Positions 8,034 through 15,065 of a DNA stretch of 62,451 nucleotides are shown here, piece by piece (positions within the stretch are counted from its first letter, which is position 1; every line of letters begins with the position of its first letter). A program made the translations under genes and the position numbers. The stretch lies in IMG/VR virus record IMGVR_UViG_3300046452_000226, positions 1 through 62,451 of that record; one strand, given 5' to 3'. The notes beneath the pieces are model-generated. The model ran no database searches. It worked only from the letters and a program-made list of their open reading frames with translations, and had not been told where the DNA came from. Origin of the DNA: a virus.

Positions 8034-8734
8034 GCTTCACCGCTCAGGTCGACCACGTCGATGACGATGCCACGGCAGTACACAATGCCGTCTTCCATGA
8101 TTTCGAAGGTGGCGTGCGGCACGTCGGTCTTATAGGTCCAGCTGGTGTCATCCTCGACGCACCACAGCGCCTCGACCTTCTTGGCGTCCGGCTGGCGGGC
8201 AAAGTAGTCCTTCAGCTCTTCGTCCTTCTCGATGTCGTCGCGCTCGGGCAGCGCGCCCTTGGCGTCAATCAGCACCGTGCCGCCGTCGTAGCAGTAAATC
8301 TCGTCACTTGCGGCACCGCGCAGCTGCATCAGGTCGTCGCTGGCGCCGTAGATCACCAGCAGGGCGGCCGCCTTGGCCTGCACCTGCTCGTCCTTCGTCA
8401 GCTCGAACGGGTATTCGCGGCCGGTCAGCGCCAGGGCCAGCATTTCCTTGCTCAGCTTGAGCGGCGCAGCCGGCGTCGCAGTCGGCAATCCCATATTCTG
8501 GTACGGGTGCTTGTCGCCGTACGGCTTGATGTGCTTGCCGAAGTGCGCGCCGGCCGACTCGGCGCTGGCGAAGGCGGAGTACTCGGCCGCCGTGAAGTTG
8601 CGGTAGTGGTACACGTTGCCCGGCTGGCCCTTGGTCAGGAACTGGATGGCCAGCGTTTCGGTGGCGGCGTCGTGGCCGATGGCGGCCAGCTGCGACGACT
8701 TGATCGGGGTGAGGGCGATGCTGTTTGCGTTCAT
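8030..8734 (-). CDS. KTSC-domain phage protein, 234 aa
   Basis: Residues 15-70 match the KTSC domain: 'AAIGHDAATETLAIQF', then 'VYHYRNFTAAEYSAF' and 'AGAHFGKHIKP'. KTSC domains occur alone or attached to phage and lysyl-tRNA-synthetase-related proteins and are thought to bind nucleic acid. The C-terminal two thirds, from 'LKLSKEMLALALTGREY', are not recognised. The gene follows the exonuclease gene with a 24-base gap. Confidence 0.7.
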   Translation of the reverse strand: MNANSIALTPIKSSQLAAIGHDAATETLAIQFLTKGQPGNVYHYRNFTAAEYSAFASAESAGAHFGKHIKPYGDKHPYQNMGLPTATPAAPLKLSKEMLALALTGREYPFELTKDEQVQAKAAALLVIYGASDDLMQLRGAASDEIYCYDGGTVLIDAKGALPERDDIEKDEELKDYFARQPDAKKVEALWCVEDDTSWTYKTDVPHATFEIMEDGIVYCRGIVIDVVDLSGEA

Positions 8735-8758
8735 GGTCTTCTCCGGATGGTTGGTGGA

Positions 8759-10669
8759 TTACGTGGCGAATTTCGCCTGGACGGTGCTGAGGTGACGCTG
8801 GATAGCGGCGCAGATGCGCGGGAAGTCGCCCTCGTGGTACAGCTTCGCCGCCTTCTCGGTCGCCGCCGGCGCGAAGCCGAGCGACAGCAGGCCGTCGGCG
8901 CTGATTGCCAGCGGTGCGATGCGCTCGTTGATCTGACCGAGGCGAAGCGTGGGCGGCGTGTGTGCGCGCTCGAAGTTCGCCGCTCCCTCCTGCTCGAACA
9001 GGTCTTGTGCGGCCGGCGAGAGGTAAGCGCCCTCAGGCAGCGTCTTGGCGAATGCGAGCTCAGCGGCTGCCGGGTTCTGGTCCTGCTGGTCGGCGAGGTC
9101 AGCCAAGCGCGCTTGATCCGCGAGTGCGTTGGCTTGGGCAACGGCGGCGCCGGCCGTGGTCGGGCGATCCTGCTGAGCGGCGGATTGCTGCGCGCGCTGC
9201 TGTGCGGCTGCGCGATCGCGCTCAGCCTGGTCTGCGGCGGCTTGGCGCTCAACTGCGGCGCGGTCCGCGTCAGCTTTGCGCTCGACGGCCAGCTTCTCGG
9301 CGGCTGCCGCTTGGGCTTTGGCCTGCTCCTGGGCGGCGATCTGCGCGCGCATGGCATCTTCCTTGGCCTTCTCGTCGGCCTTGTGCTTGTCGATGCGGGT
9401 GGTCACCAAGAGCTGGAAGTCGTCCATCGCCTTGCCGATGATCTGCGCCATATCCATGAACAGGTGGCCGTAGCCGGCGGCATGCTCTTTGCACCAGGCC
9501 TGCTTTGCGCGGTAGTCGGCGGCCTGCTGGTTGGCGGCGACTTTGGCGTTCGCCAATGTCGTGTTGACGGCGTTGTGCAGGGCTTTCAACGTGCGCAAGC
9601 TCTTCATGGCGCCAGCGAAATCCGGCTGCGGTAGCGACAGGCGCAACGGGGCGATTTCCTTCTCCAGGGCAGCGACGTGGTCTGCGTAGTCGCGCTTGCC
9701 TTCGTTCAGGATCGTTTCCTTGATCTGCTCTTTACGGGTTTTGACCAGCTTTTCCAGTTCCAGGCGCTTGGCGCGGAACTGCGCCTTGATGTGGTCGACC
9801 GTGCGCAGCACTTCATCGATGGTCGAGGTCTGCGCCAGCGCGGCGGCCTTGGCCAGTTCCAGTTTCTGCTCGGCCTCGCCGCAGAATTTCACGTTGTACT
9901 CGGCGTCAGCGAAGTCTTGGTCATCCTGCAGGTCGGTCTTGATCGTAGACAGGAACTTGTCCGCCGCCTTCTGGTAGACCATTAGGTTGCTGCTGACGAC
10001 CTTGCCTTCGGTCTGGACGAGCAGCGCGGGCAGGGCGGCGGCCGGCGCTGCTTCTGGCTTCAGCGCGTGGTCGACCTGCGTGTAGTTCGCCACGTCGATG
10101 TCGAACTGCTCCCAGCCGGCGACGATGCGCGCGAACCAGGCCGTGTCCGGATAGACCCACATCCAGACCATGTTGTCCTCGGTGCCGTCGGACGTCATGA
10201 ACATCCACTTCTCGGCGCCGGTGACCAGCAGCTGCTGCTGCACCTGCGGCATATGGGTGTCGGGCAGCACGCCGGCGGAGATGGCGGCCGCCAGCTCAGC
10301 ATTCCACTGTTTATGCTCCCAGCCGATGGTTTCGGCCATATTCAGGCCGTCGCAGGATGCGCTCATGCGGCCGAGCGACAAGGTGACGGGGTAGAGGTCG
10401 TCGCCGATGATCTTCTCAGCCAGAGGGCGCGCCAGCGCTTCTACTTCGTGGCCGTAGTCCAGGATGTTTTCCTGCACCCAGTCGGAGAATTCTTTGGCCA
10501 AGCCGGTCGCCTTCATGCGGACCAGTTCGGTGCGGGTCACTTTGTCCGAGAAGCCCAGCATGGCAGCCGCCTCGCTGGCGCCGTCATGATTGAAGCGGAA
10601 GCCCTGCCAGTCGTCGCTGCCCTGCAGCAGATTATGGATTTCGCGGGTGAGTGCGGTTTCGCGTTGCAT
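8759..10669 (-). CDS. YqaJ/lambda-exonuclease-type recombinase nuclease
   Basis: 636 residues. The N-terminal ~200 carry the YqaJ alkaline-exonuclease pattern: 'GSDDWQGFRFNHDGASEAA', E75/E77 in 'DYGHEVEAL', D107 in 'SASCDGL' and E118-x-K120 in 'GWEHKQW'. These fit a metal-dependent PD-(D/E)XK nuclease that resects double-stranded ends. The remaining ~430 residues are mostly long helices, with an Ala/Gln/Glu-rich coiled coil around 475-560; this is two to three times the usual length of the family. It pairs with the ERF gene just upstream. The start (cat at 10667-10669) leaves 2 bases after that gene's stop. Confidence 0.85.
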   Translation of the reverse strand: MQRETALTREIHNLLQGSDDWQGFRFNHDGASEAAAMLGFSDKVTRTELVRMKATGLAKEFSDWVQENILDYGHEVEALARPLAEKIIGDDLYPVTLSLGRMSASCDGLNMAETIGWEHKQWNAELAAAISAGVLPDTHMPQVQQQLLVTGAEKWMFMTSDGTEDNMVWMWVYPDTAWFARIVAGWEQFDIDVANYTQVDHALKPEAAPAAALPALLVQTEGKVVSSNLMVYQKAADKFLSTIKTDLQDDQDFADAEYNVKFCGEAEQKLELAKAAALAQTSTIDEVLRTVDHIKAQFRAKRLELEKLVKTRKEQIKETILNEGKRDYADHVAALEKEIAPLRLSLPQPDFAGAMKSLRTLKALHNAVNTTLANAKVAANQQAADYRAKQAWCKEHAAGYGHLFMDMAQIIGKAMDDFQLLVTTRIDKHKADEKAKEDAMRAQIAAQEQAKAQAAAAEKLAVERKADADRAAVERQAAADQAERDRAAAQQRAQQSAAQQDRPTTAGAAVAQANALADQARLADLADQQDQNPAAAELAFAKTLPEGAYLSPAAQDLFEQEGAANFERAHTPPTLRLGQINERIAPLAISADGLLSLGFAPAATEKAAKLYHEGDFPRICAAIQRHLSTVQAKFAT

Positions 10670-10671
10670 GA

Positions 10672-11538
10672 TTATTCCTCGTTGGTGGCCGAAGCCGGTT
10701 TTTGTTTCCAGGACAGGATTGCTTTTTTCTGGGCTTCGGTGAACGTGGCGCGCGTACTCACCATCGCGAGCAGCTGTTCTGGCGTTTTCTTGCCGCTCTC
10801 GACGGTCTTGCGCCATTTCGGAGCTTCGACTTCGAATTGTTGGTCGCTACATGGTGGTGGGCCTTCCGGTTGCGGCTGACGGCCGCCGTCAGCACCGGCC
10901 TGCGGCCCAGCAGCCCGCGGGTCATCACCGCCGCCGCGCCCGTCATCGTCCAGCTGCTCGTTTGTGGCGAGGCCGCAGGCCGCCAGCAGCGTGTAGCGCT
11001 GCAGGTAGGTGAGGGTCGATGCGACCTGCTGAATGGCGTTCTTCTTGCCCGAGTTGTCTGGCGGCGCGACCATGCGCGTTACTTCCGAGTGACCCATGGC
11101 GTGGGTGATCGCGCAGGTCACCTCGATTAGGCCGCTGTCCGGCTGCTCGGTATCCCAGCGGTGCGAGAATCCGTGCGTACCCAGCGCCTCGACCACGGCG
11201 CCACACACCGCACCCAGCGTCGAATGCTTGTAACCGGTGAAGGAGCCATCCTTGTTGTAGTAGCCAACGGCTTTATCTTTCATGATCTGCGGCGGATTGC
11301 GCTTGAACTCAGCCATGGCGGCGACGTAGGCTTTGCGAGCCTGATTCGCCTCGAGGCGCTCTTGCAATTCGATGAAGGTGCGCAGCTCGTCCATGGATGC
11401 GCCGCGCGCCGCCGCGTGGGCGACCAACTCGAAAGGTGTGGTCGGAATTACTGAGACCGCGTGCGACGCTGCCTTGGCGACGGCGCGCTGGTCGCTGGCA
11501 GGCTGCTCCATATCCAGTACTTCGTTCATGCTTCCCAT
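10672..11538 (-). CDS. erf: ERF-family single-strand annealing protein
   Basis: 288 residues. The ERF core is clear: 'YVAAMAEFKRNPPQIMKDKA', 'YKHSTLGAVCGAVVEALGTH', 'DNSGKKNAIQQVASTLTYLQ' and 'RYTLLAACGLAT'. ERF proteins such as P22 Erf form rings on single-stranded DNA and anneal homologous ends. With the exonuclease gene it makes a phage recombination pair. The C-terminal part after a Gly/Pro-rich linker is a helical tail. GGAG six bases before the ATG at 11538 supports that start; an ATG at 11529, overlapping the stop of the upstream 36-aa gene (ATGA), is an alternative. Confidence 0.9.
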   Translation of the reverse strand: MGSMNEVLDMEQPASDQRAVAKAASHAVSVIPTTPFELVAHAAARGASMDELRTFIELQERLEANQARKAYVAAMAEFKRNPPQIMKDKAVGYYNKDGSFTGYKHSTLGAVCGAVVEALGTHGFSHRWDTEQPDSGLIEVTCAITHAMGHSEVTRMVAPPDNSGKKNAIQQVASTLTYLQRYTLLAACGLATNEQLDDDGRGGGDDPRAAGPQAGADGGRQPQPEGPPPCSDQQFEVEAPKWRKTVESGKKTPEQLLAMVSTRATFTEAQKKAILSWKQKPASATNEE

Positions 11539-11636
11539 TTCATTCTCCGGTCTAACTTCGTTAAAGCTGCATTGAGCAGGGCAAGGCGTATGGCGTGTTG
11601 CGGGCGGTGGCCGGCGACGTGGGCGAGGGCGGTCAT
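11526..11636 (-). CDS. Putative 36-aa phage peptide
   Basis: Begins MTALAHVAGHRPQHAIRLAL. AAGG lies 7 bases before the ATG and the start overlaps the stop of the 44-aa membrane gene (ATGA). Its stop overlaps the alternative erf start in the same way. The overlap chain is the main argument that it is translated, perhaps to couple translation into erf. Confidence 0.4.
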   Translation of the reverse strand: MTALAHVAGHRPQHAIRLALLNAALTKLDRRMKWEA

Positions 11637-11767
11637 TTATCAACCTTGCCGGCCCAGGCCGCCTGGTCGCGCTGCGCCGCCTCTTCGTAGGCTTGCTGCA
11701 TGAAGGCGTAGGCGCTGCCGATCAGCATTCCCAGCAGAGCGATGGTCAGGGCGTCACGCAGCTTCAC
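11633..11767 (-). CDS. Small membrane peptide with GTG start, 44 aa
   Basis: The GTG at 11767 has a perfect GGAGG five bases upstream. The product has one hydrophobic helix (residues 7-22, 'LTIALLGMLIGSAYAF') and a short charged tail ending 'WAGKVDK'. It overlaps the upstream gene by 14 bases and the downstream peptide by 4. Probably inner membrane; role unknown. Confidence 0.55.
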   Translation of the reverse strand: MKLRDALTIALLGMLIGSAYAFMQQAYEEAAQRDQAAWAGKVDK

Positions 11768-11978
11768 TGTCGCCTCCGATCTGGCGCGCGGCGACGTGCT
11801 GCAGTGCCACCTCGCGGCGCTCCTGAAGAACCTTCTGGATTTCCGCGTTCCGAGCGTTGGTAGGCACGCCCAGGCCTTCCAGCGCCAATTCCATCAACCG
11901 GATCTGGCGGCTTATTCGATGATTCGGGCGGCGGCACAGCTTGACGATGCGCACCAATGCTCTCTGTTCACGCGTCAT
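11754..11978 (-). CDS. Hypothetical basic phage protein, 74 aa
   Basis: Starts MTREQRALVRIVKLCRR; mostly helical and basic, which would suit nucleic-acid binding. The frame is open upstream to 12179, but that part is antiparallel noise. The ATG at 11978 overlaps the previous stop by 4 bases. Confidence 0.6.
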   Translation of the reverse strand: MTREQRALVRIVKLCRRPNHRISRQIRLMELALEGLGVPTNARNAEIQKVLQERREVALQHVAARQIGGDSEAA

Positions 11979-12115
11979 GGCATCACCACCGGCGGAAGCA
12001 CCAGGTCGACCAGCCATTGCGACAGCACGGTCAGCAGCAGCACGGCGCCGATCATGACGCGAGGGTGGCGGCTGCACCAGTCGCCTGGCGTGCCGAAGAG
12101 AATGCGCGCCATCAT
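11975..12115 (-). CDS. Small membrane peptide, 46 aa
   Basis: An N-terminal soluble part ('ILFGTPGDWCSRHPRV') precedes one hydrophobic helix ('MIGAVLLLTVLSQWLVDLVL'). Start and stop both lie in ATGA overlaps. Function unknown. Confidence 0.5.
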   Translation of the reverse strand: MMARILFGTPGDWCSRHPRVMIGAVLLLTVLSQWLVDLVLPPVVMP

Positions 12116-12264
12116 TCAAACACCTGCGTTTGCGAGAGGCTTGCAGCGCGTGGAGGGCGCACCTTGAAGCCGCAGGCAATCAGGTTTTGCACGAGGACCG
12201 CCGGCACGTTGGTCCAGAAGAGCCCGCCCGGGTATTTCGCTTGCCAGTGATTCGTGCTGTTCAT
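12112..12264 (-). CDS. Hypothetical phage protein, 50 aa
   Basis: Starts MNSTNHWQAKYPGGLFW; compact with one cysteine. A GGGAG-type ribosome site lies upstream and the stop overlaps the next start (ATGA). No family recognised. Confidence 0.5.
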   Translation of the reverse strand: MNSTNHWQAKYPGGLFWTNVPAVLVQNLIACGFKVRPPRAASLSQTQVFE

Positions 12265-12274
12265 CCTGCGCTCC

Positions 12275-12382
12275 CTATTGACGTTGTTGTTTGGGGAGCG
12301 CGTTCGCCGCTCTCTGCGTGTGGTGCTTCGGTACTGGCGCGGTCGGCTGCCGGCACTCCGCGAGGCGTGCGTACTGGCGCAT
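12275..12382 (-). CDS. Putative 35-aa phage peptide
   Basis: MRQYARLAECRQPTAPVPKH, then a Gln/Arg-rich tail. It begins 3 bases after the stop of the upstream gene, with no clear ribosome site, so it would depend on translational coupling. It fills the only gap in this part of the operon. Could be non-coding spacer. Confidence 0.3.
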   Translation of the reverse strand: MRQYARLAECRQPTAPVPKHHTQRAANALPKQQRQ

Positions 12383-12385
12383 TCC

Positions 12386-12652
12386 CTACTGGTTCACCAC
12401 AAGTGATCCGGCTGCGTTGCCCACGTATTCGGGCGACGCCGGCAGGTCGGCGCGGATGACCAGTTCATCTGCAGATAAACCGTTCGCCTTTATTGCAACC
12501 GGATCAGTTGTGGTTCCCGCGCTTACCCGGGCGCGGGACGGGGACCATGCTGATGTCGCAGGGCGCTGTTCTATCGCCTGGCCAACGGCTATCGCTGCGT
12601 TGTGCTCCAGGGCAGCGCGCTCCGGATTCGGATCAAGGTGGCTCGGCGCCAC
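12386..12652 (-). CDS. Hypothetical phage protein with GTG start, 88 aa
   Basis: GGGAG lies 7 bases before a GTG at 12652. The product contains 'ALEHNAAIAVGQAIEQRP', a helical stretch, and a C-terminal beta-like part. It overlaps the upstream gene by 20 bases. No family recognised. Confidence 0.5.
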   Translation of the reverse strand: MAPSHLDPNPERAALEHNAAIAVGQAIEQRPATSAWSPSRARVSAGTTTDPVAIKANGLSADELVIRADLPASPEYVGNAAGSLVVNQ

Positions 12653-13034
12653 AGCTGCGCTCCCACATGCGGCGCTCGGCGCGGGCCTCCTGCTGCGAGA
12701 CCAGCAACAGCGCGTGGGCGCTCGGCAGGTGGCGGTCGCACCAGTCGCTCATCTGGCGCATTTGCTCCCGCGTCAGCCAGACGCCGATATCGATCTGGTC
12801 CAGCGCGCCGGTCAGCGCCGCGTGTTCAACTTCGTAGCCGGCCGCGTCGAGCGTGCCGTACAGGTCGATCCGCAGGCCGTCATGCTCGTAGCCGGCGCGC
12901 AGCAGGCGGGCAGTGGTCGGTACCAGTGGCTGCTGGACCACGTACACGGTGCGCAGCTGCTCTTCGCCGATGACTGCTGGCGCGGCGGCGCCGGCGCGCA
13001 ACTGGAGCAGGGCGGCGGAGACTGGTGCGTTCAT
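12633..13034 (-). CDS. Hypothetical phage protein, 133 aa
   Basis: Starts MNAPVSAALLQL; an alpha/beta soluble protein with 'YEHDGLRIDLYGTLDAAGY' and 'WLTREQMRQMSDWCDRHL'. No domain recognised. It follows the first gene of the leftward operon with a 4-base gap. The frame is open to 13091 but the ATG at 13034 is the best start. Confidence 0.6.
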   Translation of the reverse strand: MNAPVSAALLQLRAGAAAPAVIGEEQLRTVYVVQQPLVPTTARLLRAGYEHDGLRIDLYGTLDAAGYEVEHAALTGALDQIDIGVWLTREQMRQMSDWCDRHLPSAHALLLVSQQEARAERRMWERSCGAEPP

Positions 13035-13038
13035 GGGA

Positions 13039-13137
13039 TCAGCCTTGCTTGGAAGCGGCTGCCGCCTGCTGAGCAGCGAAGGCGGCATCACCGCGGCGGG
13101 CGGCTTCTGCGATTGCGGCGTATTCGGCTTTGGACAT
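13039..13137 (-). CDS. First small gene of the leftward operon, 32 aa
   Basis: MSKAEYAAIAEAARRGDAAF, then an Ala/Gln-rich tail. GGAG six bases before the ATG at 13137 decides the start; an in-frame ATG at 13149 has no such site. It is the first open frame after the predicted leftward promoter (start near 13165), so it resembles leader peptides of early operons. Function unknown. Confidence 0.55.
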   Translation of the reverse strand: MSKAEYAAIAEAARRGDAAFAAQQAAAASKQG

Positions 13138-13171
13138 TTCGTTCTCCATCGGTTGGTGTGTCGATGGAGTG

Positions 13172-13200
13172 ATTATCGGCATTCCGATATTTATTGTCAA
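13172..13200 (-). promoter_or_regulatory. Leftward early promoter (pL-like)
   Basis: On the minus strand TTGACA (13195-13200) is followed after exactly 17 bases by GATAAT (13172-13177). This is the same -35, spacing and -10 as the rightward promoter at 19308-19336. Transcription should begin near 13165, about 28 bases before the first start codon. Two palindromic operators overlap its two boxes, so it is probably repressed in the lysogen. Confidence 0.8.
13174..13189. promoter_or_regulatory. Operator over the pL -10 box
   Basis: TATCGGCATTCCGATA, perfect 6-bp half sites around a 4-bp centre. It covers the -10 hexamer of the leftward promoter. The centre is 25 bp from that of the neighbouring operator. 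Confidence 0.7.
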
Positions 13201-13214
13201 TCGATATTTCGATA
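13199..13214. promoter_or_regulatory. Operator over the pL -35 box
   Basis: AATCGATATTTCGATA. Its reverse complement shares 15 of 16 bases with the operator at 19294-19309 beside the CI/Cro promoter. It touches the -35 hexamer. A third, degenerate copy (AAAAGATTTTCCGATA) follows at 13214-13229. Confidence 0.75.
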
Positions 13215-13261
13215 AAAGATTTTCCGATATGGTGCTAACAATCCAAGAGTAGGATTCGACC

Positions 13262-13470
13262 GAAAAAATGCCCCGGCTTGCGGGGCGCTTGCGACGAAAG
13301 CGAGATGGGCGGAAACGGATGCACAGCCGGCCGCCAGTCAATCTTATCCGTATTGATGTGCTTGATGATGTTGGTGGCGTCGAAGTACGCGAAGCTGCGC
13401 TATGAGCCGCCGACGTGCGGAGGCACCAGGATGAGGGGAGGGTTAGCGAGTTGGCGCTGCTTGGACGATC
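13262..13470 (-). pseudogene. Decayed copy related to gene 14304-14498
   Basis: Read on the minus strand it encodes 'QRQLANPPLILVPPHVGGS', a TAG stop, then 'RSFAYFD' and a longer tail. The intact gene at 14304-14498 ends 'QRYFATLPILLVSPRVSGFS' then 'CSFVHFD', so the two are related, and DNA around 13380-13460 aligns visibly with 14307-14387. The internal stop and lack of a start mark it as a remnant. It occupies most of the 500-base stretch between the early promoter and the PEP-CTERM gene. Confidence 0.5.
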
Positions 13471-13573
13471 GGTCACATGATGGAGGGACCAGAGTTACGC
13501 TATTGCCCGATGACGTTGCCGTGACATTCTCACAACGCATATTTTCATAAATTAACTGGCAAGCCCGCTAGTA

Positions 13574-13582
13574 TGATATTAT
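13574..13582 (+). promoter_or_regulatory. Candidate extended -10 for PEP-CTERM gene
   Basis: TGATATTAT in an AT-rich stretch, 67 bases before the ATG at 13650. The same nine bases form the -10 of the cassette gene at 25748-26392. No convincing -35 box is seen. Other AT-rich hexamers downstream could serve instead. Confidence 0.35.
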
Positions 13583-13649
13583 CAATTTGAAATAATAAAA
13601 CGATAACTAATTGGTTTGTTTGATATCCCACTCCAACAAGGACGCCTCC

Positions 13650-14258
13650 ATGACAAAGTTCGCCAACACCACTCTTTCCTTAGTATTTGCAGCGATGACC
13701 TTCGTTGCGGGCGCAGCTTCAGCAGATACCATTACCTTCGATGACGTTCCGAGCGAGGCAAGTCTAAGCGGCAGCACATATCACGGCCTTTCCTGGACCA
13801 ACTTTTTTGCGCTTAATGGCAATCAGGCATGGCCCGGTTCTGGTTATGATCATGGCACGGTGTCGGTACCTAACGTGGCGTATAACGGATTTGCCGATCC
13901 AGCCTCGTTTGGAAGTGCCGCTGGCTTCAGCTTACACGACGCCTATTTTGCTGCTGCCTGGAACGACGGCTTGACCATCCACATCGTAGGCACATCCGGC
14001 GTCAACACTTATACCAAAGACATCGTCGTCAACACCGGCGCGGCGATCGACGTAGTATTTAATTGGACCAACCTGACCAATGTGTCTTTCAGCTCTTCCG
14101 GTGGCACTTGGAACTCGGGCCTGAATGGTTCCGGTGAACATTTTGTTATGGATAACGTGACAATCACCGCTGTCCCCGAGCCAGAAACCTACGGCATGCT
14201 GCTCGTCGGCCTAGGGCTGGTGGGCGTTGTAGCTCGCCGGCGCCAGAAGCAAGCATAA
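13650..14258 (+). CDS. Secreted PEP-CTERM sorting-signal protein
   Basis: 202 residues. A Sec signal peptide (KFANTTLSLVFAAMTFVAGA, cut near ASA-DT) leads a beta-rich, Gly/Asn/Ser-rich body. The C-terminus is a textbook PEP-CTERM tail: 'VPEPETYGMLLVGLGLVGV' followed by 'ARRRQKQA'. Exosortase recognises this tail in hosts that export extracellular polysaccharide. AAGGA 7 bases before the ATG at 13650 sets the start. It is on the opposite strand to the neighbouring cargo, ends in a strong terminator, and so looks like an independent lysogenic-conversion gene. Surface or biofilm alteration of the lysogen is a reasonable guess. Confidence 0.85.
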   Translation: MTKFANTTLSLVFAAMTFVAGAASADTITFDDVPSEASLSGSTYHGLSWTNFFALNGNQAWPGSGYDHGTVSVPNVAYNGFADPASFGSAAGFSLHDAYFAAAWNDGLTIHIVGTSGVNTYTKDIVVNTGAAIDVVFNWTNLTNVSFSSSGGTWNSGLNGSGEHFVMDNVTITAVPEPETYGMLLVGLGLVGVVARRRQKQA

Positions 14259-14276
14259 GTTCACGCACACCGAGAG

Positions 14277-14300
14277 GCCGCCTGAGGGCGGCTTTTTTTT
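14277..14300 (+). terminator. Rho-independent terminator
   Basis: GCCGCC / GGCGGC stem with a 4-base loop followed by eight T. It lies 18 bases after the PEP-CTERM gene stop. Confidence 0.85.
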
Positions 14301-14303
14301 CGG

Positions 14304-14498
14304 TCAGTCGAAGTGCACGAAGCTGCACGAGAAGCCGCTGACGCGCGGCGATACCAGAAGGATCGGAAGGGTGGCGAAGTAGCGCTGGGCCTCGGCTATC
14401 AGGCGCGCGCCGGGCGATGGGTAGGTGTGGTCCGCATCAACAAGGATCGCTGCTAGGGTAATGCGGTTGATAGTGATGACGGCGGACTTGTATTGCAT
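14304..14498 (-). CDS. Small conserved-looking protein, 64 aa
   Basis: Starts MQYKSAVITINRITLAA and ends 'SCSFVHFD'. The C-terminal half is shared with the decayed copy at 13262-13470, which argues that this is or was a real protein. The start is uncertain because no clear ribosome site precedes it; a GTG at 14531 is in frame. It is probably read from the infA promoter. No known family. Confidence 0.5.
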   Translation of the reverse strand: MQYKSAVITINRITLAAILVDADHTYPSPGARLIAEAQRYFATLPILLVSPRVSGFSCSFVHFD

Positions 14499-14550
14499 TC
14501 GAGCATTATGCCGCATACATCGTTGCGGCACCTCGGATTTGACGAAGTTC

Positions 14551-14565
14551 GGCAGGAGGCCTGCC
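14551..14565. repeat. Short inverted repeat after infA
   Basis: GGCAGG-AGG-CCTGCC, a perfect 6-bp stem. There is no T tract on either side, so it is not a standard terminator. It could be a processing or pause hairpin between infA and the 64-aa gene. Confidence 0.35.
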
Positions 14566-14576
14566 TAAGATTGAAC

Positions 14577-14843
14577 TCAGCGCTTATTTCGGAAGGCCGG
14601 GCGGGAACTTGTCGCTCTCGGCGAGTCGATATGACGGAACGTAATTCGGCCCTTGCTTAAGTCGTATGCGGAAAGCTCTAGGGTTACGCGATCGCCGGCG
14701 AGGATACGGATGAAGTTTTTCTTCATTCGGCCAGCGGTGTAGGCAATAAGTTTGTGGCCGTTTTCTAATTCGACGCGGAAACGGGTATCTGGCAGGATGT
14801 CTTGGACAACGCCTTGCATCTCGATGAGTTCTTCTTTTGCCAT
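14577..14843 (-). CDS. infA: Translation initiation factor IF-1 homologue
   Basis: 88 residues. The whole IF-1 OB fold is present: '[20 protein letters not shown]', '[20 protein letters not shown]', '[20 protein letters not shown]', '[10 protein letters not shown]'. IF-1 sits in the ribosomal A site and, with IF-2 and IF-3, checks the start codon. This copy has a 16-residue basic C-terminal extension absent from E. coli IF-1. A phage-borne infA is unusual. It follows the cold-shock-domain gene by 3 bases, so the two form a translation/RNA operon. Confidence 0.9.
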   Translation of the reverse strand: MAKEELIEMQGVVQDILPDTRFRVELENGHKLIAYTAGRMKKNFIRILAGDRVTLELSAYDLSKGRITFRHIDSPRATSSRPAFRNKR

Positions 14844-14846
14844 GAC

Positions 14847-15065
14847 TTAGACCCCCTGTACGAGGTGGATCTGGCGAGCCTGTCCGCCGAAATCTGAGTT
14901 GGTGAGCTTGTACGAGACAAGCTTGTGTTCAAGCGAGCCTGCTGGCTGCGCATCAACGAAATCACTTATGTTGGCCATGACATCATAGCCGCCGGCATTC
15001 GGCCTGATCTGGCCAATACCTTTTAACCTGCTAAACCAATGGATAGTTCCCGTATGTGTACTGAT
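14847..15065 (-). CDS. Cold-shock-domain protein with apparent ATC start
   Basis: The 72-residue frame follows the CspA plan: 'STHTGTIHWFSRLKGIGQIR' then 'PNAGGYDVMANISDF', and a last strand with 'GQARQIHLVQ'. The expected initiator position holds ATC: AGGAG ends 6 bases before it and an in-frame TAG lies just upstream, so no ATG or GTG precedes the domain. The first ATG in frame (14978) would leave half a domain. The RNA-binding motifs are altered: KGFGFI is KGIGQI and VFVHF is VMANI, so most stacking aromatics are lost. Either it starts at ATC, or a start mutation has silenced it. Confidence 0.65.
   Translation of the reverse strand: MSTHTGTIHWFSRLKGIGQIRPNAGGYDVMANISDFVDAQPAGSLEHKLVSYKLTNSDFGGQARQIHLVQGV

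Noticed and set aside
8114-9634. 506-codon open frame on the plus strand
   Set aside because: Antisense to the KTSC and exonuclease genes, both of which have domain evidence.
13278-13550. 90-codon plus frame between the early promoter and the PEP-CTERM gene
   Set aside because: The same DNA on the minus strand matches the 14304-14498 protein, so the plus frame is incidental.
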